A stretch of DNA of 64,000 nucleotides from Brachyhypopomus gauderio (lineage: Eukaryota > Chordata > Actinopteri > Gymnotiformes > Hypopomidae), in NCBI RefSeq assembly GCF_052324685.1, contig NC_135228.1:14058420-14122419 (forward strand), given 5' to 3'. Position numbers and translations under genes: made by a program. Positions within the stretch are counted from its first letter, which is position 1; each line of letters opens with the position of its first letter. Below, one piece after another: positions 32,131 to 43,300 of the stretch. The notes beneath the pieces are model-generated. The model was not told where the DNA came from, made no database searches, and saw only the letters and a list, made by a program, of their open reading frames with translations.

Positions 32131-33380
32131 AATATTCGTTGGGTGGCAGGCAGCACAGCCGGGCGTGGTAGTGACACGGTAGTGCGAATGCCGAAGGTGC
32201 GAACCTATCAGGTGCAGCTGGTGTTTGTGCATGTGTCAGTGTCACTGCTGGATTGAGAGCGGAGTGCCACACAGAAATACCCAGGCGTCGGCAGTCCTGT
32301 AGACACTGACCTTTGATAAAGACTTGGAGAATGACTAACAGATGTGCTGTTTTCTCTAACTGCACACCCACCAGGTGTTTCTGATAATGGAATGGTTTTA
32401 ATAAAGTGAGTAGAGGTGGAGCAGTTTTAATTACACAAACATGCAAGTTTTTCACACTCTGATTAAGGCAAATGTTAGATGAAAGGTTAAAAAAGATCTG
32501 TTTTTATTTGGTCAAGTCGGTGGAGTCTGTTTAGTTCAGACATCTCTTAATTAAAATGGATTCCCTTGCTGAGACCGTAATCAGAACCTTTGACCCCCCG
32601 TGACCCCTTGCTACAAGTGTTTCATCACAGTGGGGAAGGGGGGGGGGTCATCTGTGTATGTTTCATCTGTTAATTATCTCAGTCCAGACTGAAAGCTGCT
32701 GACACACAGGAGACACATGCTCCTGCCCACACCCATGACACTTTGGCCCCCCAGGGGAAGCCAAACTTCCGCTGAGGATGTCCCTCCAACGCTCACATTG
32801 TCTGTGCATTAAAGAGCGTGCGACTGCTTGTGTGTGTGTGCGCACGCACGCGTGTGTGTGAGGGGGAAAATGAACATTCTTTCTGCCTGGAGGACTTCGG
32901 AAGTTCAGGGGCCGGTCATTGCGTTGCTTTGCTGGTTTGTTTTGCTCCATTGTTGGACAACGGAGCAGATTACAATAAAGCGAATAATAGGCCCCAGTGC
33001 CCTCCTTCCTCTCTCTCCGTGTTCCCACACATGGCTCTTATCTGGGTGGAGAGCAGAGAGGCCACTCCGCACAGGGGCTTCAGGTCTGAGTGAGCGTTAT
33101 CAGCTGAGACGAGCCATACTCTGTCTTAACTGCCTGGGGGGAGGCGCGTAAAGTGTGAGATGGAAATCGGCGGATTAAGAACATCAAAGAGGAGGCGTCT
33201 CTTTTTTTTTTAGGAGCATGGAAAAATGAGTTTAGCTGATATCACTGGGGCCGGCTAGCTTTGTCTTAGCGGACGGACCCCGCCTTCGCTCCCACTGTCT
33301 GTGCAAACTGACCTGTCATTATCACACTGGAGGGATGTCCTCTAGGAAAAGGGAAAGTGGCAGTGTGCTGTAACGTTTAT

Positions 33381-33436
33381 GCTAGGCCCTGTCTGCTAAG
33401 CCCTGTCTGCTAGGCCCTGTCTGCTAGGCCCTGTCA
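33381..33436. repeat. 14-bp tandem repeat, four copies
   Basis: Four adjacent copies of GCTAGGCCCTGTCT, one with a single change (GCTAAG). Confidence 0.92.
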
Positions 33437-35526
33437 GCACCTGAAAACCTCCCCTTTGTGATTTTTAGGCAATGATTACATACATATTATATAGTCCTCA
33501 GTGAGTGGTATGGCATCAAGTATTAAATTAATAAAAATCTCAATTGTTTTCACAGCTGTTGAGGTCTCTGAAGTAGCGTTACAAAAGTCCCACATGTTTT
33601 GCTTTAGTAAATTTCCAATTTATGCAGAAATGTGTTATGTTTGTATATATTGTTATAGATGCCAGAAATAATATGAACTGATATGAGCAACAAGTGATAA
33701 AGTCTGACATATTCCTATACAAAAAGCCTTTATTGTGAGCATGAATAGAAGACCCAATAACCAAAGCACAGCTTGCGCATTTACATCTGCGTGTAGGAGT
33801 CTAGACATCTGATGGCACACTTGGAAGCAAAATGTCTAGTCTTGCTATAAGAGTTAAAGCCTGCTTAGAAAAAAAACACATCATGTGGAAAGAATTAAAC
33901 AGTGAATCTTCACGGCAGAGGTGGTGATGTACCGTCAGGTAACCTCATTAGGATGCCCCCCCCCCCCTCCCTGCTCTGACCTCTCTGATTCCCACACACA
34001 TCGTACGTTCCCCCAGACTTCCTAGGTCACAGCAGCAATCATGCTTCTAGCTTTGTCTACATCCACTATTGCATCCGCGTTTGTTTTGTATAATTCATGA
34101 AAAACGAGTGAGTGAGTGTGTATGTGTGTGTGCGTGCATGTGTGTTTGTGTTGTATTATGTATATTATGTATAGAATGTTTTTGTGACAATAGCATCCTT
34201 CATTAATCTATAGGTTATTGATACGGGATAGGTGTGTACAGCTTAAGTTTTAGGTTGCTGAGTTTCTCTGACCTGACAGGTGGTTTCTTACTGTGCACAC
34301 ACGAGGGACACGGGGACAGCTGACTGTTCAACAGTGTCAGACACCAGACTTTTCCACTCACTCACACATTTGCTTGTTCACTCACTCCTACATACTCACT
34401 CACTCACATTCAACCTCTCTCTGTATCTTCCAACACTAGATGTTCTCTCTCTGCTCTCACTAAAGATTATACATCCTTAATCACACTACAAAAAGCACAG
34501 CACTCATACAGTTTAAACTGAATTCACCATTATGTGCAGTTCATTCTTTAAAATGCTTGGAAAGACAAGTAGCTTAATCATGGTTGTGGAAGAAAAAGAA
34601 AGGAGAGACCAGCGTCCAGATGAGCCCATCAAACCGTGATGCAAACTGGCTTTGACACAGCCATAATCAGCAGCTCATGAAATAAGGCCTTTGGTCTGTC
34701 CCACAAAGAACTGTGCACTGGGTTTCCTTGCACTTCCTAAGTAGATGTAGCCATTTCCCAGTCAGGCTTAAGTCCTGGTTTATCTCTCATCAAAGAAGGA
34801 CCGTGTTTAATCTGCGAAATGTGCGCGTTGTGATCCCGTTGCTTGTCGCGGGCGAGGCCATGCTGCTTTGTGCTGCTGAGAACACTGTCATTCTTGATCA
34901 TGTTTGCTAGAACTGGAGTGTAAGGCACACTGTGTCACGTAATGCAGAAATACTGTAAAGATGTTTACCGTCAGAGGCTGCAGTATAGGCTACATGTCGG
35001 CGTAACGTATAGCCTTAGCGTGTGGTGCTATCGATGGCCGCTAGCCAGATGTATAATCGTCTCAGTGATTCTTGATGAGTGTTTGTTGTCTGTTGCAAAG
35101 CTGCGCCTCTGTGGAGCACACGGGTGGGATGTGTTTACCGGTAGCGTAAACAGATGCTTATCAGCACGGGCCGCTGCTAGCGCGGCGTGGGAGGCACAGG
35201 TGTGCGAAGCCGTCCGTGCTCCATTAGCGCACGGCCCCTGATGAAATGAGTTCCAGAGCTGTGCTTGTCGTTATGGAGCTGTGAGGGTTTAACCCGACGG
35301 GAGGACCTCAGTCAGACGCGGTGGAGACGAGGACATGACTGCACTTGGGAGGCTCGCGTGCCACACATGCTAACGCCATTAGCACGTCCAGTAAGGACGG
35401 AGAACACGTTAAGTGTGAGAACACGTGGCGTGTACGGTTCGACGGGAGAGCTGCTACCGTGACACACTCCCTGCGTGTCTGACCTACAGGCCTTTCTATC
35501 AGGTAGCCTATGGCTGAGCTATCAAC

Positions 35527-35740
35527 ATTAATGGCTGCCCCAGTGGCGCAAAAAGGGGGTATGCAGCGTATGCGACGCATTGGGGCGCTGCACTAGAGGG
35601 GGCACCAAATCGATGCCAGAAAATTATTTGCCGAGTTGGTGGGGGGTGGAGTGCGGGGGGGGGGGGGGGGGGGGGGGGGCGCCGATAGTATGTTTGCATA
35701 CACCTCAGAAAGTATGTAGTTGCAACCCTGGGCTGCCCCC
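35527..35740. repeat. Probable dispersed repeat containing a poly(G) tract
   Basis: The block GGCTGCCCCAGTGGCGCAAA, then GCGACGCATTGGGGCGCTGC, through a 25-base G run at 35,655-35,679, to CCTCAGAAAGTATGTAGTTG has the composition of a fish short interspersed repeat. The family was not identified. Confidence 0.45.
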
Positions 35741-35859
35741 ACAATCACACGTGAAATTGACCTATTGAATGTCAGGATCTGCTGTCACGGTGCTTCCTGT
35801 TACAGTAAACATATACCCCGCCCCATGTAAGTGTCAGCCAAGCTCTGCTTGTCTTGCTG

Positions 35860-36147
35860 GTAGGGTTGCCACCTGTCCCGGTTTTCACGTGACTGTCCGG
35901 GTTTTCCCGGGCTAGCCCGGTTTGTCCCGGTTTTCCTTCTTTTTAATATTCGGTCCCGGCATTAAAAAAAAAAATCATTTAATTTAATTTAATTTAATGT
36001 CCCTGTTTTCACTAGGTTAGTTCAAACGACAATTCAGTCTTTTTTTCTCTCGCTGTGTCCATTTTACATTTACATTTCGCCATCCCACCACCCTGTGTCA
36101 GTATGGCAGTGTCCTTGTTTTTTGTCAGACCTACGTGGCAACCCTAC
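35860..36147. mobile_element. Small non-autonomous element with 13-bp terminal inverted repeats
   Basis: GTAGGGTTGCCAC at 35,860-35,872 is the exact reverse complement of GTGGCAACCCTAC at 36,135-36,147. The 288-bp interior has repeated TCCCGGTTTT motifs and no coding frame. Flanking hexamers TTGCTG and TCGCTG may be a decayed target-site duplication. Confidence 0.8.
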
Positions 36148-38204
36148 TCGCTGGTGTTTTTCATGAGGAGAGGAGATCACCGTAGCTCTTGATTTGCTAC
36201 AGAGCTGATGTACATGGGTGGAAGGCTCCCCTGTCATAAAACAGGACTGAAGAACACAAGAAAAAGTGGGACCAGAAGTATCATGCTCTAATGGAGCATT
36301 AGCCACAGTGCCTTGTTCTTAGTTATAAATGCTCGCCGATCAGGGCCGTATGCTCGCTGCGTTAAAACACAGCTGGTCAACAAATCGAGGTGATGTGCTC
36401 AGGAAGTGGCTCCATGTTTTTTTAATCATCAGAACTATCTTGGATGGAGCAAGTCGCTTCCAGAGGGCTTTTTTTCGCTGTTTCAGATTTAATGGAAACG
36501 GGGCCAGGCCAGGTGGTAACCCAGAAACACCTAGGCTCTGTGAGCTGGCCGGCACATGAGCTTAAAGCTGTCATCCAAACTATGACGTCTAACCCACTTA
36601 GACAGATGGAATGATGCACTTTGGATTTAACAGATATAAAGGTCAAAACATAGAAAGTATAGGTAAGGCAGTGTTTGCTGCAGTAGTGTGACACTAATGC
36701 ATTGTGGGGAGACATGACAAAACTATTACAGGCATGATCAAAGTGGCTTGTCGTCATCAGATCAGAAATAGTTAAACTACAGGAGATACACCATAATCAG
36801 GAAGCATCACTCAGCGCACATTATCACATTTCCTTTCTAAAATCTGAATGGTGTGCACTTGAAAGCCTTTACAAAACTGATGTCGTATTGTTTTGGGTAA
36901 TAAAAAACAATGTGATACTGGGTTGATGCGGGTTGTGCGTGAGGAATGTTGACGTCTAAAGCCGACCTCACGCTGCGTCACAATTCCCAGACGTCACGGT
37001 TTGACCATGAGGCGCGTTCAACCAGACAATCACACGATGAGTCGCTGAGGGCAACAGCTTGCCCCAGGAGGTTCACGGCAGTTGACGGGAACCGTTCTGG
37101 CGTTCCAGAGGATCACGTGCCGCTGTAAAAACAGCTCAGACATCGCCAGACGTGCGGGGCCCGGTTGTCAGTATGCTGGTGTATCTGCCTGGCGTCCATC
37201 ATCAGAGACAGATGAGGAACACAATACTCCACCTGTGTGAAGGAGGCCACAATGGCAGGAGCAGACCCGGGACACTGGGCTCACAGCCCCATCCCGGGCA
37301 GGAGAGAGAACGCCAGCAAAGACTGCTGAGAACAAGACAGCACCTGTTAGTCCAGTGTAGCACAGCACAGCACAGCACAGCACAGAGGTCACTACAAAAG
37401 GTCTTTCTGCCTTTGATTACCTCCCCCCCCCCCACACGCAAATTGCTTTAACTGCACAAATAAAAATGATTGGAGACTTTTTAATTGCCTTAAACGTCCT
37501 CGGATACTTTCAAGCACGACTGTCATTAATTCATTTAAACACCTACTTGTTTCCATTTCCTGACAATAACTATAATTCTTTATTTTTCTAAAATGCACAC
37601 GTTAGATGAGAAAACACCTGTTGGCCATTAGACACACTGTCAACGAACGTTTAGCAGCTTAAGAATCCATCACTGATCATGAGTTGTTCAAGACGAACAG
37701 GGGGTGCTGTGTTCTATTGGTCTGTGTATGTGGCAGTTTATTAGGCAGAACAGTTTCCCCTGCCTGTGAGGATCCAGGGTTCTTATTGAACATGGTCTCT
37801 GTCTGCATTGGCCACCTAGTGGAGCTGCTTTTTAACGCGAGTGTCTGTGGGTGTATCCCAATAATGTTTCAGCCCTAGTGAAAATGTCAGCCTGTATATT
37901 TATGTGTTTACTTGGAGGGCTCAGTTTGTGACTGGAGACAAAATAAATGGGTAGGAACACGCTGGGGGCAATGAAGTCGTGTAACAGGGTCAGGGCTTGG
38001 ACCTCAGCCCACATCAGACAGCAGATTAGACCATTTAACCCTTCCCCCTTAACCCCTTCACTACCACTGATTGCTCTGTACTGCGGCTAAGCACCCTGTA
38101 CACTGATTTATGTCCATTGATTAATGAGTGTTTACACACAATCTGCACATCGGGTTGCTATTTCAAGCTGTAAAAAAAAAAAAAAACTCAAACAAGACAG
38201 CTCA

Positions 38205-38530
38205 AATGGAGCGCGAGCGCAGATTAATAAGCCTGCCAGCGTCTGGACAGCTGCACGGCCCGGCTCCCTTTCATCCGTTAGCGCTCGCTCCCGAGGGGGC
38301 GCGGCTCTCCCCCGCAGCGCCGCACGAAAGTGGAGCCCAATTATAGGCAAAGCATTTCCTCAGCAGCCAGTGGGAATCCGGCGGTCGTGTGGGCCGCAGC
38401 AGGTTCGACGTCCGTCGTGCGCAGCGGGGGCGGGGCATCCGGGGGCGGGGCGTTGGTGGCAGCCCCTTGGTGGTGCCGGCGGAATGGACGCCGCGCGCCG
38501 AACGTGACCCGCTTTCGGGTCCCGCAATCT
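38205..38530. promoter_or_regulatory. CpG island with twin GC boxes inside the collagen intron
   Basis: This segment is dense in CpG against an AT-rich surrounding. Two GGGGGCGGGGC boxes lie within 38,424-38,452. Such islands often mark promoters or alternative first exons, but no first exon could be recognised on either strand. Confidence 0.45.
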
Positions 38531-39493
38531 AACAGCCTTTGGGCCTTGATGTTCTCATGGCGATATGGCGCTCCAGCAGGAAGCCTGAGCCCAAGACCCA
38601 GACGCAGGGGTGCTGGCCAGAGCACGTGTGGGAGAACGTAATCTACCAGCCGAGTGGCAGAAAGCAGGACTGTGTTTCTCTGCAGCTCATTAGTGTTGTC
38701 CACACCCACAGGAGCCTCTGCTGAATATTTGCTCGCAGTTAAGAGAACTCAAGAATAAACATTAGTACAATGACTTTCAGCCCATTGGGGAAGAGAAGTG
38801 GGAGAGTGAAGGAGTGAAGGAGTGAAGGAGCAGGAAAGGGAAAGAGAAACAGCCAACCACAGCCACATGTGCCTCTTTTGCACGCTGCTGCCATAAACAC
38901 TGCTGGTAAAAATGAAGTTAACACAGTGAAGCCAGCAGTGAAAAAGGACACCTTGAAAACATGTTGATTAAGAAAATAAGCTACTGAAAGCTCGAGTCAA
39001 TAAATCACAAACCACAAAAATCATGTGACTGGTGTGTATTATGTGTTAAACGGTGCATATAATGGTGCATATGCTGGTACAGAATCTCCCTTCAGTTAGG
39101 CAGTTAATGCAAAGCGGGCAAAAAATAGCACTGGGTCCATGGGCTTGGGCTTAGGTCCACATGGCTAGATATTGGCTTGTAGGCCCGTCTCTGTCCCTTG
39201 GAGGTGGACATATTGTGCAGTGCGAGATAGCAGGCAGGGACTGGTCTCTGTTTAGCTGCCTACATACAGTCCATGTTAACTGTCTTAAGCTTTTCCCAGT
39301 GCTCTTTAAATTCACCATGGTTTTGTCTCTCTCAGAAAGGCTGGGTAACGCAGGAGCAATGGTTTCGTTTTAGCTGAGCACAGAGCACTTTCTTTTTCAG
39401 TGTGTCAGGGCTGTGTGGCTGGTGAGTGTAGGCATGTGTGATATCCTCAGGGGGATTCATCACTGAAGCCACACTAGATCAAAGTGCACTGTG

Positions 39494-39495
<2 letters not shown>

Positions 39496-39542
<47 letters not shown>

Positions 39543-39570
39543 TGGGTGTGGGTGTGTATGTATGTATGTA

Positions 39571-39619
<49 letters not shown>
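39496..39619. repeat. Compound (GT)n / (GGTGT)n / (TATG)n / (GT)n microsatellite
   Basis: Alternating GT, GTGTGG and GTAT units form a 124-bp tract. Confidence 0.95.
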
Positions 39620-39620
<1 letters not shown>

Positions 39621-40571
39621 AGACTCACCCCCTCTTCTGAATTGTCCCTGATCATGGACTCATCGTGCACTCATCAGACCACTCATACTTCAGAACACAT
39701 AACAGTTGAATTGCATGTGTGTCTCCTCATAACAGAGAAACTCCAGCTCTTCATGACATTCACATCAAGTCACCAAGGAATAGAAGCTAATACCAGTTGT
39801 TATACAAATTGTGAATGACAATATTTAGTGGTATATTCTAACACAATTAAAAACAATGTGATACCTCAGTTGGCACCCAGCTGAGACAATTCACACACCG
39901 TACACACCTCACTCATATCTGCCAATCACAGTCCTCAGTCACATCCCCCTGTCATTATCACCTGTTAGTCATTATCACCCGGGCCTTGTTCATGATCCCT
40001 GTGTGTTCCCACCGGTCCCCATCGTCAGGGCTTCCCGTTAGCCTCCTCCCCACACCTACACCTCGTCTCCTAGACGGCTTTTCTTACACACTCTACCGTG
40101 AGCTTCATTTCATGGTTTACAGTTTAAAACCATTCAGCTCCTGCCACCTTGACTCACTCACTCCTGTCAGTAATATGGCCAGTAAGACCTACAGATGGGG
40201 CTATTATATGGTTAAGTTTTTAACACTTTCTTAATAGTCTAATAAGATGTGATCTGTCCTAACCACAACAGCTGGCATGAACGTGGAGCTAACCTCTTCT
40301 TAAATGCACTTGCAGACTTTAAGCTACTGAATGCCTTAGGTCTTCCTTTAAAAAATAGGAAATAACTGTTCATGATCATGATATGGTGTTTTGCTGGACA
40401 CCATATTGTTTATTTATTAGAGGAATCAAATTTATATATTAATTGTTCATTTTAATTTTTTTATTTTATGTATACATGTATATACAGTACATTCTGAATA
40501 TAATACATTGTATCATATACAATGTTATATAATGTGCAATACAATGTGTTATATGTATGTGTGTATATATA

Positions 40572-42365
40572 CAATGAGGAAAATAAGTATTTAAACATCC
40601 TGTGACTTTGCAAATTCTCCAACTTAGAAATCATGGAGGGGTCTGAAATGTTCATCTTATGTGCACATCCACTGTTAGAGACATAATCTAAAATAAAATT
40701 GAAAATCACAGTGTATGATTTATGAATAATTTATTTGTGTGATACTGCTGCAAGTATTTGAACACCTGTGAAAATCAATGTTAATATTTGGTACAATAAC
40801 CTTTGTTTGCAATTACAGAGGTCAAACGTTTCCTGTAGTTTTTCACCAGGTTTGCACACAATGCAGCAGGGATTTTAGCCCATTCCATTTTGGCCTAACA
40901 CGGAGTTTGAGCTCCCTTCTATAGGGTTTAGGTCTGTAGACTGGCTAGGCCACTCCAGAATCTTGATTTATAATAATAATAATAATAATAATAAATTTTA
41001 TTTCGTGATGGCGCCTTTCAAGGCACTCAAGGACACCTTACAACAGTAAATTTAAATCAGACAAACAGATCTACATATATTCAAATACTTTCAGCCAGAT
41101 AAAATAAAAGACATACAGGGAGAGGTGAAAATTAAGCACACTAGGCATTGCACTAAATAAAAGTAGAATAAAAGAAAAATAATACAACAACAATACACAA
41201 CAATACACGACAATTCGGTAAAAACACGGTAATGGTAGCGGCAGCAAAATGCGCCAGCGTGCACCCATCACATCTGTTGAAGGTCAAGATTTTGCTTCTT
41301 ACGGAGCCACTCCTTGGTTATCCTGGCTTGTCATGTTGAAACACCCAGCCACGACCCATCTTCAATGCTCTAACTGAGGGAAGGAGGTTGTTCCCCAAAA
41401 TGTCACAATACATGGCCCCGGTCATCGTCTCATTAATACAGTGCAGTCGTCCTGTCCCATGTGCAGAAAAACACTCCCAAAGCATGATGCTTCCACCCCC
41501 GTGCTTCACAGTAGGGATGGTGTTTTTGAGATGGTACTCATCATTCTTTGTCCTCCAAACATGGCGAGTGGAATTAAGACCAAGAAGTTCTATTTTGGTC
41601 TCCTCTGACCACAGAACTTTCTCCTATGACTCCTCTGGATCATCTAAATGGTCATGGACAAACTTAAGACGGGCCCGGACGTGTGCTGATTTAAGCAGGG
41701 GAACCTTGCTTCTATGATGTCTTACCACAGTAACCTTGCAAACAGTGGTGCCAGATCTCTTCAAGTCATCCTCCGATGTAGTTCTGGGCTGATTCCTCAT
41801 CTTGTGATCATTGCTACGCCACAAGGTGAGATCTAGCATGGAGCCCCAGTCTGAGGGAGATGTAAAGTCATGTTTAGCTTCTTCCATTATCTAATAATTG
41901 CTCCAACAGTTGATCTTTCATCACCAAACTGCTTGGCAATTACCCCGTAGCCCTTTTCCAACCTTGAGGATGTCTTGAATTTTGTCTCTGGTGTCTATGG
42001 ACGGCTCTTTGGTCTTAGGAGTTAGAGTCTTACTGATTGTGTGGAGTGGACAGGTGTCTTTATGCAGCTAACAACCTCAAACATGTGCTTTTAATTTAGA
42101 ATAATAAATGGAGTGGACATGGACTTTTTAAAGGTGGACTTTAAACAGGTCTTTGAGGGCCAGAATTTTTGCTGTTCAAATACTTATTTGCAGCAGTAAT
42201 ACACAAATAAATTATTTAAAAATCTTAGATTTTTAAAAATTTTAGATTATGTCTCTCACAGTGGACATGCACCAAAGATGAAAATTTTAGACCCCTCCAT
42301 GATTTCTAAATGGGGAAAAAAGTGGGCAAAGTTGCAGGGTGTTCAAATACTTGTTTTCCTCACTG
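40572..42365 (-). mobile_element. Full-length Tc1-like transposon with long inverted repeats and a nested insertion
   Basis: Both ends carry long inverted repeats: CAATGAGGAAAATAAGTATT at the left and AAATACTTGTTTTCCTCACTG at the right, with ATCATGGAGGGGTCT mirrored by AGACCCCTCCATGAT. TA flanks both ends. Minus-strand frames at 41,318-41,509 and 41,624-41,887 encode transposase pieces ([32 protein letters not shown]). Frame breaks and a nested repeat make it inactive. This is a very widespread fish Tc1 family. Confidence 0.92.
40964..41288. mobile_element. Retroposon-like repeat nested in the Tc1 element
   Basis: The normally continuous Tc1 sequence (...CCACTCCAGAATCTTGA / TTTTGCTTCTTACGGAGCC...) is interrupted by about 325 bp. 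The insert starts with (AAT)n and TTTATTTCGTGATGGCGCCTTTCAAGG-like sequence, related to the AGCGCTTTT tail repeat seen at 22,130. A short GATTT is present at both edges. Confidence 0.65.
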
Positions 42366-42679
42366 TACATACATACATACAGAGAGAGAGAACAATAAAT
42401 AAACCAGTGTAAGTAATGAAACATTTATCCTTTCTAGACCACTGTGAAGTAAATCTGAGCTTCATGACAGCCCCCTTCTGTTAGTACAACCTGTTTGTTA
42501 TTGTTCTGTAGTAAATCTAAACAGGGTAGTTCTCTGTGGTAGTGAGAATGAACACGGCAGAATGATGGAGCCTTAGAGGGCAAGCATGATCTAGCCGTGA
42601 TCTAGCCACACTTAATTATCAGAGAGACTAATCAAATTAGGGGCCAAAACACCATGTGTTCTCATATTTTACATAAAAA

Positions 42680-43300
42680 TCAACCTTAAGCTCCATTACG
42701 AGAAGGCACAGCGACGCGTGGAGATCCTGCAGCATTTGAAGAGCTTCAGTCTGCCCGAGCTCCTGACGGCACACTTCTGCACTGCCATCACCACGTCCAC
42801 ATGCACCTCCTCCTCCATCACCACTCGGTATGCCGCTGCTCCCGCCAAGGACAAACTCTCAGCAGATTTGATGATGCGCTGCAGTCTACTGCCCTTCCAA
42901 GACCCGCGTGCCTCCAGAAGACTGCAGGACAGCTCCCGCCTGACGCCTCACTCCCTGGACAGGACCTCTCCAAAACACTTCCCTCCAGCAAGAGGCCGAG
43001 GACTGTGCTGATCAAACCTCTCGCCGTGATGCTTTTTCCAGACTGCAGCCAGCATCATGAACAAGACTGAGGTCCCCCACTAATATAAACTCGTTGCTCT
43101 CTGATTATATAGCACATCTTTTACCTATTACATAGCACATTTGTTTTATTGCACATCTGTGAGCTTTTCAATCTGGGCAAATGCTTTTTTGGACTATTCT
43201 TTTATGTATATAAAGAAAAGTGTAAATGTAATCATATTCTTTCAGTCCGATTCTTTGTGTCTGTAAATTTATTTGGCCAATATCAGATTCTGATTCTGAA
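42680..43300 (+). mobile_element. 3' end of a decayed non-LTR retrotransposon (LINE)
   Basis: The translated frames, with several shifts, match the C-terminal end of a LINE reverse transcriptase. They start KAQRRVEILQHLKSFSLPEL (family pattern KAQQRL.FLR.L), pass DASLPGQDLSKTLPSSKRPR (pattern SHPGH.LF.LLPSGRR) and end PDCSQHHEQD. A TTCTGATTCTGA tail closes it at about 43,298. Confidence 0.75.

Larger units (their letters stand above)
24685..35510. other. col23a1 intron, first part; no further exon recognised
   Basis: Mostly unique AT-rich DNA. It contains a (GT)n run (29,370-29,404), a C homopolymer (31,098-31,129), a perfect-stem inverted repeat at 32,101-32,130 and a 14-bp tandem repeat at 33,381-33,436. 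No Gly-X-Y-coding exon with splice sites was seen. Long frames at 30,777-31,412 are driven by the C run. Confidence 0.5.
36148..40571. other. col23a1 intron, second part
   Basis: This part holds a GC-box-rich island (38,205-38,530) and a compound microsatellite (39,496-39,619). The rest is unique sequence. A (CACAG)n stretch lies at about 37,362-37,385. No coding exon was recognised. Confidence 0.5.

Noticed and set aside
32150..32225. tRNA-like or tRNA-derived SINE head (GGTAGTG...GTGCGAACC)
   Set aside because: A and B boxes are too degraded and no cloverleaf can be drawn with confidence.
39479..39818. Open frames of Val-Cys or His-Thr repeats on both strands
   Set aside because: They are translations of the GT/AC microsatellite and have no other support.
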